A stretch of 64,000 nt of DNA from positions 297,834 through 361,833 of the forward strand of contig NZ_JNKC01000004.1 of assembly GCF_000701905.1 (NCBI RefSeq). Reading direction: 5' to 3'. This DNA comes from Proteiniclasticum ruminis DSM 24773. Its GTDB lineage: Bacteria > Bacillota > Clostridia > Clostridiales > Clostridiaceae. Below are positions 1 to 8,336 of the stretch, in pieces. Made by a program: the position numbers and the translations under genes. The notes under the pieces are model-generated. The model had not been told where the DNA came from and did no database searches. It was given only the letters and a program-made list of their open reading frames with translations. Positions within the stretch are counted from its first letter, which is position 1; the number at the start of each line of letters is the position of its first letter.

Positions 1-1
1 A

Positions 2-607
2 CGAGGCATCGGTACAAAGCTTCTTCATGAGCTGGAAAAAAACATGCGCTCCAGTGCTGTGAAGGAAGTCTATTGTGACTTTCAGGAAAATCCGGACCAT
101 TCATCTTTTGTAGAGAAAAACGGTTATCCTCTCCAGTTCCGATCCAGTCTCATGACCTTCCAAGGTACTGAGACTGCCTTACCTGATCACAGGATCCGTC
201 TCTATGAAGATCAAGACTATGAGGCTGTTCATGACCTCCTTCACCGTGCATTTCAAAAAATGCGGAAACAGGTGGGTCTTCCTCTACTAGACTCTCCAAG
301 AAGTATGGAGGAAGCAGCAAAGTATCTGGAAAATAGAACCTCTATCCTTATTCTGGAAGATGAGACCATCATAAAAGGCTGCATCTTCCTGGACGGCCAT
401 GAGATTGACAAACTGGCAGTAGCACCTGAAGAAGAAGGAAAGGGATATGGTAGAGCCCTCCTCGCGGCGGGTGTAAAAAATATACGAATCCATCATAAGG
501 AAGCCACCTTGTGGGTGGTCCAGGGAAACCCTGCGGAAAAGCTCTACACAAGCTTTGGATTCCAGAAAAGAAGACTTCACTGCTTCCATAAAAAGATATT
601 GTCCTAA
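2..607 (+). CDS. GNAT acetyltransferase with two GNAT domains, 5' end outside the window
   Basis: The reading frame is open from the first codon of the window, so the gene begins upstream and only its C-terminal ~201 residues are visible. The first residues (RGIGTKLLHELE) are the acetyl-CoA-binding motif A of a GNAT fold. A second GNAT domain follows, with its motif A around EEEGKGYGRALL and a terminal LYTSFGFQ strand. Tandem GNAT proteins transfer an acetyl group from acetyl-CoA to an amine; the substrate cannot be read from sequence. The ATG at 44 is inside the first domain and is not a credible start. The stop lies 10 bases before the next gene's start, so the two are probably co-transcribed. 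Confidence 0.8.
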   Translation, partial: RGIGTKLLHELEKNMRSSAVKEVYCDFQENPDHSSFVEKNGYPLQFRSSLMTFQGTETALPDHRIRLYEDQDYEAVHDLLHRAFQKMRKQVGLPLLDSPRSMEEAAKYLENRTSILILEDETIIKGCIFLDGHEIDKLAVAPEEEGKGYGRALLAAGVKNIRIHHKEATLWVVQGNPAEKLYTSFGFQKRRLHCFHKKILS

Positions 608-617
608 AGGAGAACTT

Positions 618-1637
618 ATGATTACTTTTGATAAAACCCCTGCTCTTACCCAATGCTTTCACGACCTGTCCCTCTCCATGGTCAGCATGCAGGATTTCCT
701 TAGAAAGCTGTTGCCCTATATGGAAAAGCCTTTGACAGAAAAAGAGGAGAAAGACGTGCTCCTTCTATTTTCCCAGTATGGAGTCCCTCAGCATTCCCTG
801 AAGATCTCTCCAAAACTTCTTAAGAATCATCCCTATTTTAGAAATATCCAGCTCAAAGAGATACAAACCAAAACAGTTTCCTATAAAGAAACCGTCATCC
901 CCAAAAGAAGGCTCATGAATACAGACTTCATGAAACCCCTGGGCAAACACCTTTTCCACTATCATCCCCTTGGGTATTTTGAAGAAGACATCCTCATGCC
1001 AGCCCTTCACGAAAAGGAGACTGTATGGATGGCTCCAGCTGTCAGTGAGTTTTCCAGCATGGAAGAAGGGATCCGGAAAGGGCACGGCAAATGCCTTACC
1101 TTTGGCCTTGGCATCGGGCTCATCGTCTACATGTGGCTGAGAAAAGAAGAGGTTACCGATGTGACCATTGTAGAATTCAATGAGGATGTGATACAGCTCT
1201 TTCAAAAGCATATTCTGCCACAGTTTCCAGAAGGAAAATCCGTAAACATCATCCATGGAGATGCCTTTGATTATTATAAGGAGGATTTTCTACAACAGTT
1301 TGATTATGTGTATGTGGACTTCTGGGAATCCACCGAAGATGGCCTCCCCTACTACACAAAGCTCATGGAGACCGGCGTGGACCTTCCCCATGTGGATTTC
1401 TGGATCGAAGAGTCCATTCTCATGGATGTGAAGTACCTCACGTTCCTCTATCTGAAGCATGTGTATGAAGGAAAATCTGCCAGTGACTTTATGTTTCAGC
1501 AGGACTTCTCTCTGGCGAAATATGCCAGAAAAATCCATTTCTTCTTCCAGCAGCTGGAGATGACCATCGGTTCACCAGAGGAGCTTCTTAGCCTCATTCA
1601 CAGCAGAAATGTTCTGAGAAGTATTCTATCCATCTAA
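618..1637 (+). CDS. spermidine-synthase-like SAM-dependent methyltransferase-fold protein
   Basis: 339 residues from the ATG at 618, chosen because AAAGGAG precedes it at the right distance; the longer frame from 555 runs into the upstream gene. The C-terminal half has a Rossmann-type SAM/decarboxy-SAM fold: a glycine-rich loop (FGLGIGLIVY), an acidic residue at the end of strand 2 (IVEFNEDV) and GDAFDYY followed by YVDFWEST. This is the layout of spermidine synthases and related class I methyltransferases. The N-terminal ~130 residues are not recognised and the polyamine-site residues cannot be confirmed, so the reaction is open. It follows the GNAT gene by 10 bases and ends at a strong terminator. 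Confidence 0.6.
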   Translation: MITFDKTPALTQCFHDLSLSMVSMQDFLRKLLPYMEKPLTEKEEKDVLLLFSQYGVPQHSLKISPKLLKNHPYFRNIQLKEIQTKTVSYKETVIPKRRLMNTDFMKPLGKHLFHYHPLGYFEEDILMPALHEKETVWMAPAVSEFSSMEEGIRKGHGKCLTFGLGIGLIVYMWLRKEEVTDVTIVEFNEDVIQLFQKHILPQFPEGKSVNIIHGDAFDYYKEDFLQQFDYVYVDFWESTEDGLPYYTKLMETGVDLPHVDFWIEESILMDVKYLTFLYLKHVYEGKSASDFMFQQDFSLAKYARKIHFFFQQLEMTIGSPEELLSLIHSRNVLRSILSI

Positions 1638-1656
1638 CTATGTCCCTATAATACAT

Positions 1657-1697
1657 AACCCCCTGGAGCTTCAGGAAGCTGCCAGGGGGTTTCTTCT
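1657..1697. terminator. bidirectional rho-independent terminator
   Basis: A perfect 10-bp stem (AACCCCCTGG / CCAGGGGGTT) with a T-rich stretch on the plus side and A-rich sequence on the other. It separates the convergent methyltransferase gene and ccsA. Confidence 0.85.
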
Positions 1698-1704
1698 TAA
1701 TAAA

Positions 1705-2520
1705 TTATGCGTAACTGTGGACACTGGGCAAAAGGGTGTTGACTCCAATGTAGGTAAAAAGTACTGCAATGAACCCCACCACGGCAAACACAGCCGCTTT
1801 CTTACCCCGCCAGCCTCTGGCAATGCGAAGATGAAGATAAATGGAATAGATGATCCAAGTGATGAAGGACCAGGTCTCCTTAGGATCCCAGGCCCAGTAT
1901 CTGGACCAGGCCTGCTGAGCCCAGATGGCCCCTGTGATCATCACAAGAGTCAGGAAAAAGTATCCCGCCGCCACTGCCCGGTAGCTGATATAATCCAGCT
2001 GCTTCAGATCAGGCACATGCTTTTTGATAAAGGAGTCCTCTTTCATCCGATCCCGTATGAGATAAAGTAAAGAGACCCCAAAGGCCACCCCAAAAGCGCC
2101 GTAACTGATCACCGCCGTCGCCACATGAAATACCAGCCAGTTGCTCTGAAGGGCAGGCATCAGCGGTCTCACATCCTTATTCTGCATGGCTGCATAGCCT
2201 ATGACAAGTAGCACCACAGGCATCACGAAGGCCCCCATGGCCTGAAATTTATACTTCCTTTCAAAAATCAGAAATAAAAGCACAATGCCCCAGGCAAAAC
2301 TGGTGGCAAACTCATACTGATTGGTCAGAGGAACTCGTCCAGCACCAATCCCCCGGACCATCAGTGCTGCAGTATGGGACAAAAAACCTGCATAAAGAAG
2401 AAGTGTTCCTCTTCGGCCGAACTTCTCTTTTCTGCCCAGGAAAAAAAACAGATAAAGAATCATAGCCCCAGCATAGACTCCTAAGGCAATATAGAACAAT
2501 GTATTTTCAATCTGATTCAT
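1705..2520 (-). CDS. ccsA: cytochrome c biogenesis protein CcsA/ResC (system II heme handling)
   Basis: 271-residue polytopic membrane protein with about eight hydrophobic segments. The hallmark tryptophan-rich periplasmic WWD-type motif is present (WSRYWAWDPKETW, about residues 208-220), as are histidines typical of the family (WLVFHVATAVISY and the C-terminal LLPSVHSYA). In system II, CcsA with ResB exports heme and attaches it to CxxCH motifs of secreted apocytochromes. The start is the ATG at 2520 because AGGTGATTTGG precedes it; a GTG at 2535 is also possible. The start overlaps the end of resB by 14 bases, implying translational coupling. The obvious client is the neighbouring nrfA. Confidence 0.92.
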   Translation of the reverse strand: MNQIENTLFYIALGVYAGAMILYLFFFLGRKEKFGRRGTLLLYAGFLSHTAALMVRGIGAGRVPLTNQYEFATSFAWGIVLLFLIFERKYKFQAMGAFVMPVVLLVIGYAAMQNKDVRPLMPALQSNWLVFHVATAVISYGAFGVAFGVSLLYLIRDRMKEDSFIKKHVPDLKQLDYISYRAVAAGYFFLTLVMITGAIWAQQAWSRYWAWDPKETWSFITWIIYSIYLHLRIARGWRGKKAAVFAVVGFIAVLFTYIGVNTLLPSVHSYA

Positions 2521-3811
2521 CCAAATCACCTGCACTTTCTACCGATAGTTTTTCATGGATGTACATGGAGAAGGTTTCCTGATTTTTCACAGCACCTCCA
2601 TAGAGTGTCACTCTTCCCTCTTTCTCTATCAAAAGCAGATATTGAGGCACGTAGTAAAAGGTGAGAAAAAGTCCAGCAAGCATAAGGAATCCACCAAGGC
2701 CCGCATAAACAGCACCTGGATCCTTCACCACCTGAAGAACGGTATAAAGCCTGGGCTCATAGAGCTCCATGGTATAGTCCCCATAAGAAATGGTCTGTCC
2801 TGGTCCAGCCACGTTCATGTCCACAGAAAGACCGTCCTCATAGAGCACATAGAGTGCTCTTGGCCGGTTCAGGAAAGGTGTTTTTGTATAGGGCATGCCC
2901 TCTGATACCACAAGGTCCGGATAGAAGCTTCGAAACTCGAGCACCAGGTTTTCTCCAAAGGTTCTGAAATCGCCCTGATAAAAACGGTCCCGCAGGATCT
3001 CCTCCCCCTGTTTTCTGATGATGAGATCCATCATCCATCCGGTGCCATACTGGTACACCCGATATCCTTCAAAAGAGAGGGGGTGATTCACCGAGGTATC
3101 TCCCCGCTTCTTTACCGTCTCTCCCTCATCCAATACTTCAACACTGGACAGATACTGCTGGATGCTGTAATCCTCCCGGTAAAAGATATCAAAGTCTTGA
3201 AGAGATAAGGTATACGAAGTGTTCTCCACCGTCAGCAGGTCCCCAGGAATCCCCCGCACAAAAGATTCATAGCCCATGATTTTTCCAAGGGCAAAGGCCA
3301 CAATGACAAAAAGAAGTCCAAGATGAACTAATGTGGAGCCAAAATAACCTGCTCGTCTTCGGGAGGAGAAATAGATTTTCTGCCCCTGTTCCTCCAGTTC
3401 TTTGATTTTTCCAAAGCCTAGGCTTTTCAGAAGCTCCTTCGGATGCGTCCCTTCATTCAGTTCCTTAATAATCTGATGGTTCTTCTTCAGATGCAGTGAG
3501 GCATCTCCCTCCTTCTGGTACTGGGCTCTGGCAGAGGGAATCCGCCTTAAGGTGCAGAACAGCAGATTCAACGTGAGCAGGGCTGTCAGTGAAATAAAGT
3601 AAATGGACTCATACACTTTATATAACTTCAGTTTTTCAATGATGAAAAATACCGTAGAATCATAATTTTCCCTATAATATGACAGCGTCTGCCCCTGTGG
3701 TATCAGGGTGCCTGCTGTGGCGTAGAGCGCAAGAAGCCCGAGCAGCAGCATTCCAAACTTCATAGAGGCTAAAAACCGCAGTGCCGATGATGTTTTCTTT
3801 TTCATACCCAT
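2507..3811 (-). CDS. resB: ResB-like cytochrome c biogenesis protein
   Basis: 434 residues. Three N-terminal hydrophobic segments (about residues 12-32, 70-90, 158-178) are followed by a large extracytoplasmic domain and a fourth membrane segment near residue 370-390, matching the ResB topology. The family forms the CcsBA heme-ligation complex with CcsA. A GGAG sequence lies 5 bases before the ATG. It is downstream of nrfA, but a terminator-like hairpin lies in the 60-base gap, so maturation genes may be expressed at a lower level than nrfA. No thiol-reduction partners (CcdA, ResA) are seen nearby. Confidence 0.88.
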   Translation of the reverse strand: MGMKKKTSSALRFLASMKFGMLLLGLLALYATAGTLIPQGQTLSYYRENYDSTVFFIIEKLKLYKVYESIYFISLTALLTLNLLFCTLRRIPSARAQYQKEGDASLHLKKNHQIIKELNEGTHPKELLKSLGFGKIKELEEQGQKIYFSSRRRAGYFGSTLVHLGLLFVIVAFALGKIMGYESFVRGIPGDLLTVENTSYTLSLQDFDIFYREDYSIQQYLSSVEVLDEGETVKKRGDTSVNHPLSFEGYRVYQYGTGWMMDLIIRKQGEEILRDRFYQGDFRTFGENLVLEFRSFYPDLVVSEGMPYTKTPFLNRPRALYVLYEDGLSVDMNVAGPGQTISYGDYTMELYEPRLYTVLQVVKDPGAVYAGLGGFLMLAGLFLTFYYVPQYLLLIEKEGRVTLYGGAVKNQETFSMYIHEKLSVESAGDLDESD

Positions 3812-3829
3812 ATACTCTCCTGTACTGAT

Positions 3830-3854
3830 AAAAAGGCTCCGCAGAAGCGGAGCC
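3830..3854 (-). terminator. hairpin terminator between nrfA and resB
   Basis: On the minus strand an 8-bp perfect stem (GGCTCCGC / GCGGAGCC, TTCT loop) is followed by five Ts. It lies just after the nrfA stop and before the resB ribosome binding site, so it may be a partial terminator inside one operon. Confidence 0.75.
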
Positions 3855-3871
3855 TCCTTATCCTCATTCTG

Positions 3872-5053
3872 CTATTCATTGAGTTTTTCCATGGCCTGCA
3901 TGGTCAGGTCCATGGACATGTTGAGAAGTTCAACAGACTTGGCGTTATTATGGAATCCTTCGCTGTTCTCCACAAAAACAAAGTCCCAATACCACTGGGC
4001 AGCGCGGTGCAGCTTTCTGGCTTCCACAATGTTCTCCTCAGAAATGCCTTCCGCCTCTGCATTTTTCAGAGCTTCAATGAGGCTCACAAGGGAAAGTGCC
4101 GCCTCATTCATCTGATCTTCCACAGATGCCTGAAGCCCTTCCACCCTTTCTGTCAGGCTCTCCTTTGTATCCCCACTGTGACAGCTGAGACACGATGCTT
4201 CTATGTGTTTCAGCGGACTGGTCCATTTGTGGGATTTGATTTTATCTCCGCTTTCTCCTTCCACCTCTGGCATATGGCAGGTGATGCAGGAGATGCCCAT
4301 GCTGTTGTGGACACTTCCCTGATAGGTTTCCCATTCCGGATGCTGCACTTTAAGAAGCTCAGTCCCTGCACTGGGATGAACCCAGTCGGAATAACCAAGT
4401 TCATCATAGTACTCCATCATACTCGTAGGGTCCAGGCCGTTGACAGAAGGCATGATGACTTCTTTGGTTTCCGGATCCAGATAGTACTCCACATGACACT
4501 GAGCGCAGACCAGATCCTGGTTCTTGAACTCCCCTTCAATGCCTTCCAGAGCCACATTCAAATGTTCTCTCGTAATATTGATGACACCAGGTTCGTTGCG
4601 GTGACAGTCATAACAGCTGATGGTTTCCATGCCGCTTTTGTCCACTTCATCAAAATTCAGCTTATTGGCTTCGACGCCCTGTTCATCTAAGAGTGCAAGG
4701 AAACCGCTGGTCTTGCACGAGAGGCAGCTGGCTGCAGGTTTTGTTCTGTCTGTGTGAATGACATCCTCCAGAGCGTATACATGTCCTCTTGCTCTTAAAT
4801 ATTCGACGCTGAAGCTGTTTCCTTCATAAAGGGTCTTCAGGTAAGGGTACTTTTCAAGATAGTCAATGGGAACAGATCCCCCATAGGTAGTTTCCAGCAT
4901 CTCACTGTTTTCCAAATAGCTGGCGTACACATCCGGATGCTTGCTTTGCCATTCCTTAGCTGAAGTAATCTTCCCCATGCCGCTCTCACCGGAGCAGGCG
5001 GAGAAAATCATCAATGTGCCAATGGTCATACCGAGTAACAGCAGTTTTTTCAT
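3872..5053 (-). CDS. nrfA: ammonia-forming cytochrome c nitrite reductase, lipoprotein form
   Basis: 393 residues. The N-terminus is a lipoprotein signal (MKKLLLLGMTIGTLMIFSAC, lipobox FSAC). Five heme sites follow: CLSCK (the lysine-ligated catalytic heme specific to NrfA, about residue 97) and four CxxCH sites (CYDCH, CAQCH, CITCH, CLSCH). CAQCHVEYY carries the active-site tyrosine and calcium-site glutamate; LKVQHPEWE and the following SVHN supply the calcium ligands and catalytic histidine known from the family. It reduces nitrite to ammonium with six electrons outside the cytoplasmic membrane. The protein is short for NrfA (often 440-500). No NrfH quinol dehydrogenase gene is next to it. 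GGAGG lies 7 bases upstream of the ATG. Confidence 0.93.
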   Translation of the reverse strand: MKKLLLLGMTIGTLMIFSACSGESGMGKITSAKEWQSKHPDVYASYLENSEMLETTYGGSVPIDYLEKYPYLKTLYEGNSFSVEYLRARGHVYALEDVIHTDRTKPAASCLSCKTSGFLALLDEQGVEANKLNFDEVDKSGMETISCYDCHRNEPGVINITREHLNVALEGIEGEFKNQDLVCAQCHVEYYLDPETKEVIMPSVNGLDPTSMMEYYDELGYSDWVHPSAGTELLKVQHPEWETYQGSVHNSMGISCITCHMPEVEGESGDKIKSHKWTSPLKHIEASCLSCHSGDTKESLTERVEGLQASVEDQMNEAALSLVSLIEALKNAEAEGISEENIVEARKLHRAAQWYWDFVFVENSEGFHNNAKSVELLNMSMDLTMQAMEKLNE

Positions 5054-5351
5054 ATTATCAACCCTCCTTTCGTTTAATAAGTATCAAAATATTCAGTCTA
5101 CGATATAATTCTAACATATTCATCCCTGTATTTACAGATTTCCAGCCATATAGCCCACGATGACTCAAAAAATTCATAACTCCCTTGTGATGGAACCATC
5201 TTTGTCTTTGAGGGTTATTAACCTTATTCTTGTCTTCTCTGAAATCTGTGATAAAATAGATTTTGCACTAAAAGTATGTTAAAACTTGACAATATATGAT
5301 TGGACCATCGTCAGAACAAAAGACCCTTCGCCCACAAATCAGGAGGATACT
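5054..5351. other. divergent intergenic region nrfA / radical SAM gene
   Basis: About 300 AT-rich bases between divergent genes, expected to hold both promoters. I see an AAAGGAGGG ribosome binding site for nrfA and CAGGAGG for the radical SAM gene, but no convincing paired -35/-10 and no regulator palindrome. Confidence 0.4.
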
Positions 5352-6671
5352 ATGAAAAAAAACTACAAAGCATCAAGATTTAATGCGCTCACAAATACAG
5401 AAGAGGATGGTCTCATCCTTTTCAACAGTTATACAGGCGCCTTGGCAGACTTCACAAAGGAAGAGAAAGAGGAAGTCATGGGCTATCTGAAAAATCAGCC
5501 TGGCTTAGAAAGCTCCCCAGTGAAAGAAGCCCTCATTGACCATGGCTTTCTTGTGAAGGAAAGTGCTGATGAGAAAAAGAGAGCAGAGTTTCTTCATCAG
5601 TCCCTGCATCGCACCGATATGCTGCATCTCATTCTTATGCCCACAGAGGCCTGCAACTTCAGATGCACCTACTGCTACGAATCCTTTGTCCGAGGCAAGA
5701 TGGATGAGAATACCGTATCTGGTGTAAAGGCTCTGGTCAGAGAGAGAATAACGACACTGAACACACTCCATATCAGCTGGTTTGGCGGAGAACCTCTCAT
5801 GGAGCTTGATCTCATGGAGGAGCTGACTTCTGTATTCCAGGAAGAAGCAAGAGATCATAGCGTATCTTATTCTGCAGACATTTCCACCAACGGCTACTTC
5901 CTGACAACGGAAGTATTCCATAAACTGCTGTCCATGGACGTTCGGCAGTTCATGATCACCATAGATGGTGTGGAAGCTGTCCATGACAAGAGGCGGTTCC
6001 TCATTGGTGGTGGAAAAACCTTCAGTGAAATCATGGAGAACCTGAAGGCTGCCAAAGAAAGCACTGAAAACTTTGATCTTTCCATTCGTGTGAACTTCGA
6101 TGAAGACAACCTGAAGGAGACAGAAGAACTCACCCAGTACCTGAAGGAGCAGTTCGCAGGAGATCCACGTTTTGGTATTCTCTTCCGTCCAGTGGGCAGA
6201 TGGGGCGGAGAACATGATGAGGATATTCCCATCTGTTCCCATATCACAGCCAATGAAAAAATGTGGCAGTTCACTGAGAATGCCATTGATGAGAAGCTCC
6301 ATATGAGCAGTATGATTGGCGGTATCATGAACCCTGCGGGCTCAGTCTGCTATGCGGCAAAACCCAATGCCTTTGTCATCGGAGCCAACGGACAGCTCTA
6401 CAAATGCACCACAGCGCTGGATGCTGATGTCAATCATGTGGGGACACTAAACGCGGACGGCACCATGGATCTTGATTACGACAAGCTCATTTCCTGGGTC
6501 ACCTCAGGGGAAGAAACAGATGCTGCCTGCCAGAACTGTTTCTACAGACCTGCTTGTCAAGGAAACCACTGTCCTTGGTACAGAGCCCTCACCGGCGACA
6601 GACCATGTCCATCGGAGAAGAACAACATCAAGAAGGTACTGAAGCTCGTTTGGAAGAACAGTCTATTATAA
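5352..6671 (+). CDS. radical SAM/SPASM peptide-modifying enzyme (candidate RiPP maturase)
   Basis: 439 residues from the ATG at 5352, which has CAGGAGG six bases upstream; the frame is open upstream to 5286 but that start lacks a site. Residues 1-90 form an N-terminal region (YKASRFNAL, GLILFNSYTGALADF) of the sort found before the catalytic domain in peptide-maturing SPASM enzymes. The radical SAM cluster motif is CNFRCTYC (Cys101, 105, 108), followed by SWFGGEPL and STNGYFL. The C-terminal SPASM domain has about seven further cysteines (SVCYAAK, KCTTALD, CQNCFYRPACQGNHCP, CPSEK) for two auxiliary 4Fe-4S clusters. Such enzymes make thioether, C-C or epimerised residues in ribosomal peptides or mature sulfatases. 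No sulfatase is nearby; a 27-codon peptide gene starts 33 bases downstream, which suggests the substrate. Confidence 0.85.
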   Translation: MKKNYKASRFNALTNTEEDGLILFNSYTGALADFTKEEKEEVMGYLKNQPGLESSPVKEALIDHGFLVKESADEKKRAEFLHQSLHRTDMLHLILMPTEACNFRCTYCYESFVRGKMDENTVSGVKALVRERITTLNTLHISWFGGEPLMELDLMEELTSVFQEEARDHSVSYSADISTNGYFLTTEVFHKLLSMDVRQFMITIDGVEAVHDKRRFLIGGGKTFSEIMENLKAAKESTENFDLSIRVNFDEDNLKETEELTQYLKEQFAGDPRFGILFRPVGRWGGEHDEDIPICSHITANEKMWQFTENAIDEKLHMSSMIGGIMNPAGSVCYAAKPNAFVIGANGQLYKCTTALDADVNHVGTLNADGTMDLDYDKLISWVTSGEETDAACQNCFYRPACQGNHCPWYRALTGDRPCPSEKNNIKKVLKLVWKNSLL

Positions 6672-6704
6672 TACAAACACTCATTTGAAAGGAGGTGAAC
6701 ACCC

Positions 6705-6788
6705 ATGCGCATTGTAAGACCTGCGGTATCCCCAAACAAGGTGAATTCCGGAAGAATCCTGAAGGCTGCTCCTGGAAACCTGAAATAA
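6705..6788 (+). CDS. 27-residue basic peptide, candidate substrate of the upstream radical SAM enzyme
   Basis: A short gene, ATG to TAA, with a near-perfect ribosome binding site (GAAAGGAGGTGAACACCC before the ATG). The peptide begins MRIVRPAVSPNKVN and ends SGRILKAAPGNLK. It has three arginines and three lysines, no acidic residue, no cysteine and no aromatic residue. It lies 33 bases after the radical SAM/SPASM gene and 16 bases before that transcript's terminator, so it is the last gene of a two-gene unit. The lack of cysteine excludes sactipeptide or thioether chemistry; epimerisation or a carbon-carbon or carbon-nitrogen bond on aliphatic or basic side chains would remain possible. I do not recognise the family, and function is inference from position and translation signal. 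Confidence 0.6.
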   Translation: MRIVRPAVSPNKVNSGRILKAAPGNLK

Positions 6789-6803
6789 GGATCCATCCTC
6801 ATA

Positions 6804-6836
6804 AGAAGTATTCCTCTGGGAATGCTTCTTTTTTTT
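6804..6836 (+). terminator. rho-independent terminator after the peptide gene
   Basis: An 11-bp stem with one G-U pair (AGAAGTATTCC / GGAATGCTTCT) followed by a run of eight Ts. It ends the radical SAM-peptide transcript. Confidence 0.9.
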
Positions 6837-6912
6837 GTTTCATGTAAATAAAATCTTTATCCACATGGTTTTTGTATGATTCCACAGACTGGACTGAGGT
6901 CCTGTGTATAAC

Positions 6913-6960
6913 AAAAAGAGAGATCCTGCAAAGGCCAAAACCTTTCTGATCTCTCTTTTT
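6913..6960. terminator. bidirectional terminator
   Basis: A 13-bp stem (AAAAAGAGAGATC / GATCTCTCTTTTT) with T runs in both directions. It is placed to end the DUF4317 gene on the minus strand and to back up the peptide-gene terminator on the plus strand. Confidence 0.8.
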
Positions 6961-6984
6961 CTTGTTCTTTTCTACTATTGCCTC

Positions 6985-8217
6985 TTACAGGAAACGCTCT
7001 TTCTCTCCATTGATCATGGCCCCTTCATGATCCTCCAGAGGAATCACCAGGCACTTTTTCCCGTCAATGATCTCTTTTCGGATGGAAGAAATTTTCTCTT
7101 CCTTCACTTTCATCACCACAGGGAACTCCTCTTCCGGTGCTTCCACCTTGGCTTTTTCCAGTTCCTCTTTTAGAATGGTGACTTCTTTTCGCAGATGCTC
7201 TTCTTTTCTTCTCTGTTCCTTCTCTTTGAGCACCTTGGCATCCAATAGGCTTTCCGCAAGCGGCAGGTCCACCCCATAATAACTCTCATAGGATTTGGCA
7301 ATCTCCTCGGTGAACTTATCAGGAACTCCACTGTCACGAAGTAGATCCTCCACCTCATCCTGGCGGAGTATCATAGGCTCCACATCAGCATCACTGTAGG
7401 TGTCCTTAAACTCCAGAAGCCTCCCATGAAGCTGATCCTGAATCTCCATGAACAGGGTTTCCGCATCCTCTTTTCCGTCCTCCAGGGTACCTTTCACCAT
7501 GGCCTGGAAGGACTCTTTCTGAAGTGTTGCTGTTTCTTTCATCTTGCAGCCCAGGATCTCTTCCATGAACTCACTATGGGGATCCTTCGGATTCTTCGTA
7601 TAGTACATCACCCGGTCAATGTCCTGGCTGCGGTCAATGAAGGCTGGATAGACAAATCCATGTTTTGGCATCTCCACCACCCAGTCCCGATGACGTGCTT
7701 TGATCTTATTCTCATCCTCCATATAGCTTAGGCCTGCATCAGATAATGAAACAGGACACACGGCACAGAGGACATATTCATAGACTTCTTCCGACTCATC
7801 CACCTTGAGATTGTCTTCTGTCTTGGTGATGACATCATAAACGTCATGGAAAAGAAGTATGATAAAGTTTCCAACATACTCATAGGTGTCAATGATTCTC
7901 TGATAGAGCTCATCCAGTACATCATCCTTCAGAAGTCTGCTCTTTTTGAGATTCATGTAGAACTCCTGATGTCCTTCTTCTTTCTTTTCCGAATCAAAAC
8001 TGAGATCAAGAATATTGTTGCCGATGCTGCCACTCAAGACCTTTTTCGCAATCTCCAGATACTTATGAAATTCATCATCCTCAAGATTCAGGAAGGTCTC
8101 CCGGAACTTGGTGACAATGGCTTTCTCTCCATTAACATAACATCCTGCCATTTTGGTGAAGGTCGCCTGTTCTTTTTTATATCTTTTCTTGATTTCCAGT
8201 ATGTCTTTTTTCTGCAT
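6985..8217 (-). CDS. DUF4317 family protein
   Basis: 410 residues from the ATG at 8217, which has GGAG six bases upstream; the longer frame starts with a GTG at 8238 and lacks a site. The opening MQKKDILEIKKRYKKE and blocks such as GCYVNGEK, LCAVCPVSLSDAGLSY and DWVVEMPKHGFVYPAFIDRS identify the DUF4317 family, common in Clostridia and of unknown function. No signal or membrane segment, so cytoplasmic. A charged, probably coiled-coil stretch (about residues 320-365, KEKEQRRKEEHLRKEV) precedes a short C-terminal domain. It is flanked by its own terminator and that of the upstream gene, so it is monocistronic. Confidence 0.8.
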   Translation of the reverse strand: MQKKDILEIKKRYKKEQATFTKMAGCYVNGEKAIVTKFRETFLNLEDDEFHKYLEIAKKVLSGSIGNNILDLSFDSEKKEEGHQEFYMNLKKSRLLKDDVLDELYQRIIDTYEYVGNFIILLFHDVYDVITKTEDNLKVDESEEVYEYVLCAVCPVSLSDAGLSYMEDENKIKARHRDWVVEMPKHGFVYPAFIDRSQDIDRVMYYTKNPKDPHSEFMEEILGCKMKETATLQKESFQAMVKGTLEDGKEDAETLFMEIQDQLHGRLLEFKDTYSDADVEPMILRQDEVEDLLRDSGVPDKFTEEIAKSYESYYGVDLPLAESLLDAKVLKEKEQRRKEEHLRKEVTILKEELEKAKVEAPEEEFPVVMKVKEEKISSIRKEIIDGKKCLVIPLEDHEGAMINGEKERFL

Positions 8218-8297
8218 TTTATTCTCCATTTCTTTCACTAAAAACTCATTTCTTCCTTCCCTAATTTAACACATCTAGAGGAAGATATCCAAGTGAA

Positions 8298-8326
8298 AAA
8301 GAAGCCCTTTTCACTTGGGCTTCTTT
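8298..8326 (-). terminator. terminator of the M18 aminopeptidase gene
   Basis: A 10-bp perfect stem (AAAGAAGCCC / GGGCTTCTTT) with a T-rich tail on the minus strand, directly after the aminopeptidase stop codon. Confidence 0.85.
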
Positions 8327-8336
8327 CATCCGATTG

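Noticed and set aside
3950..4690. 246-codon plus-strand frame opposite nrfA
   Set aside because: It is a shadow of the five-heme nrfA reading frame, with no start signal.
5286..5291. TTGACA upstream of the radical SAM gene as a -35 box
   Set aside because: No -10 element lies 16-18 bases downstream, so it cannot be supported as a promoter.
6705..6788. The short peptide as a decayed fragment of a larger gene
   Set aside because: It has its own full ribosome binding site, ATG and stop, with a terminator just after, and no related frame continues on either side. Kept as a gene with moderate confidence.
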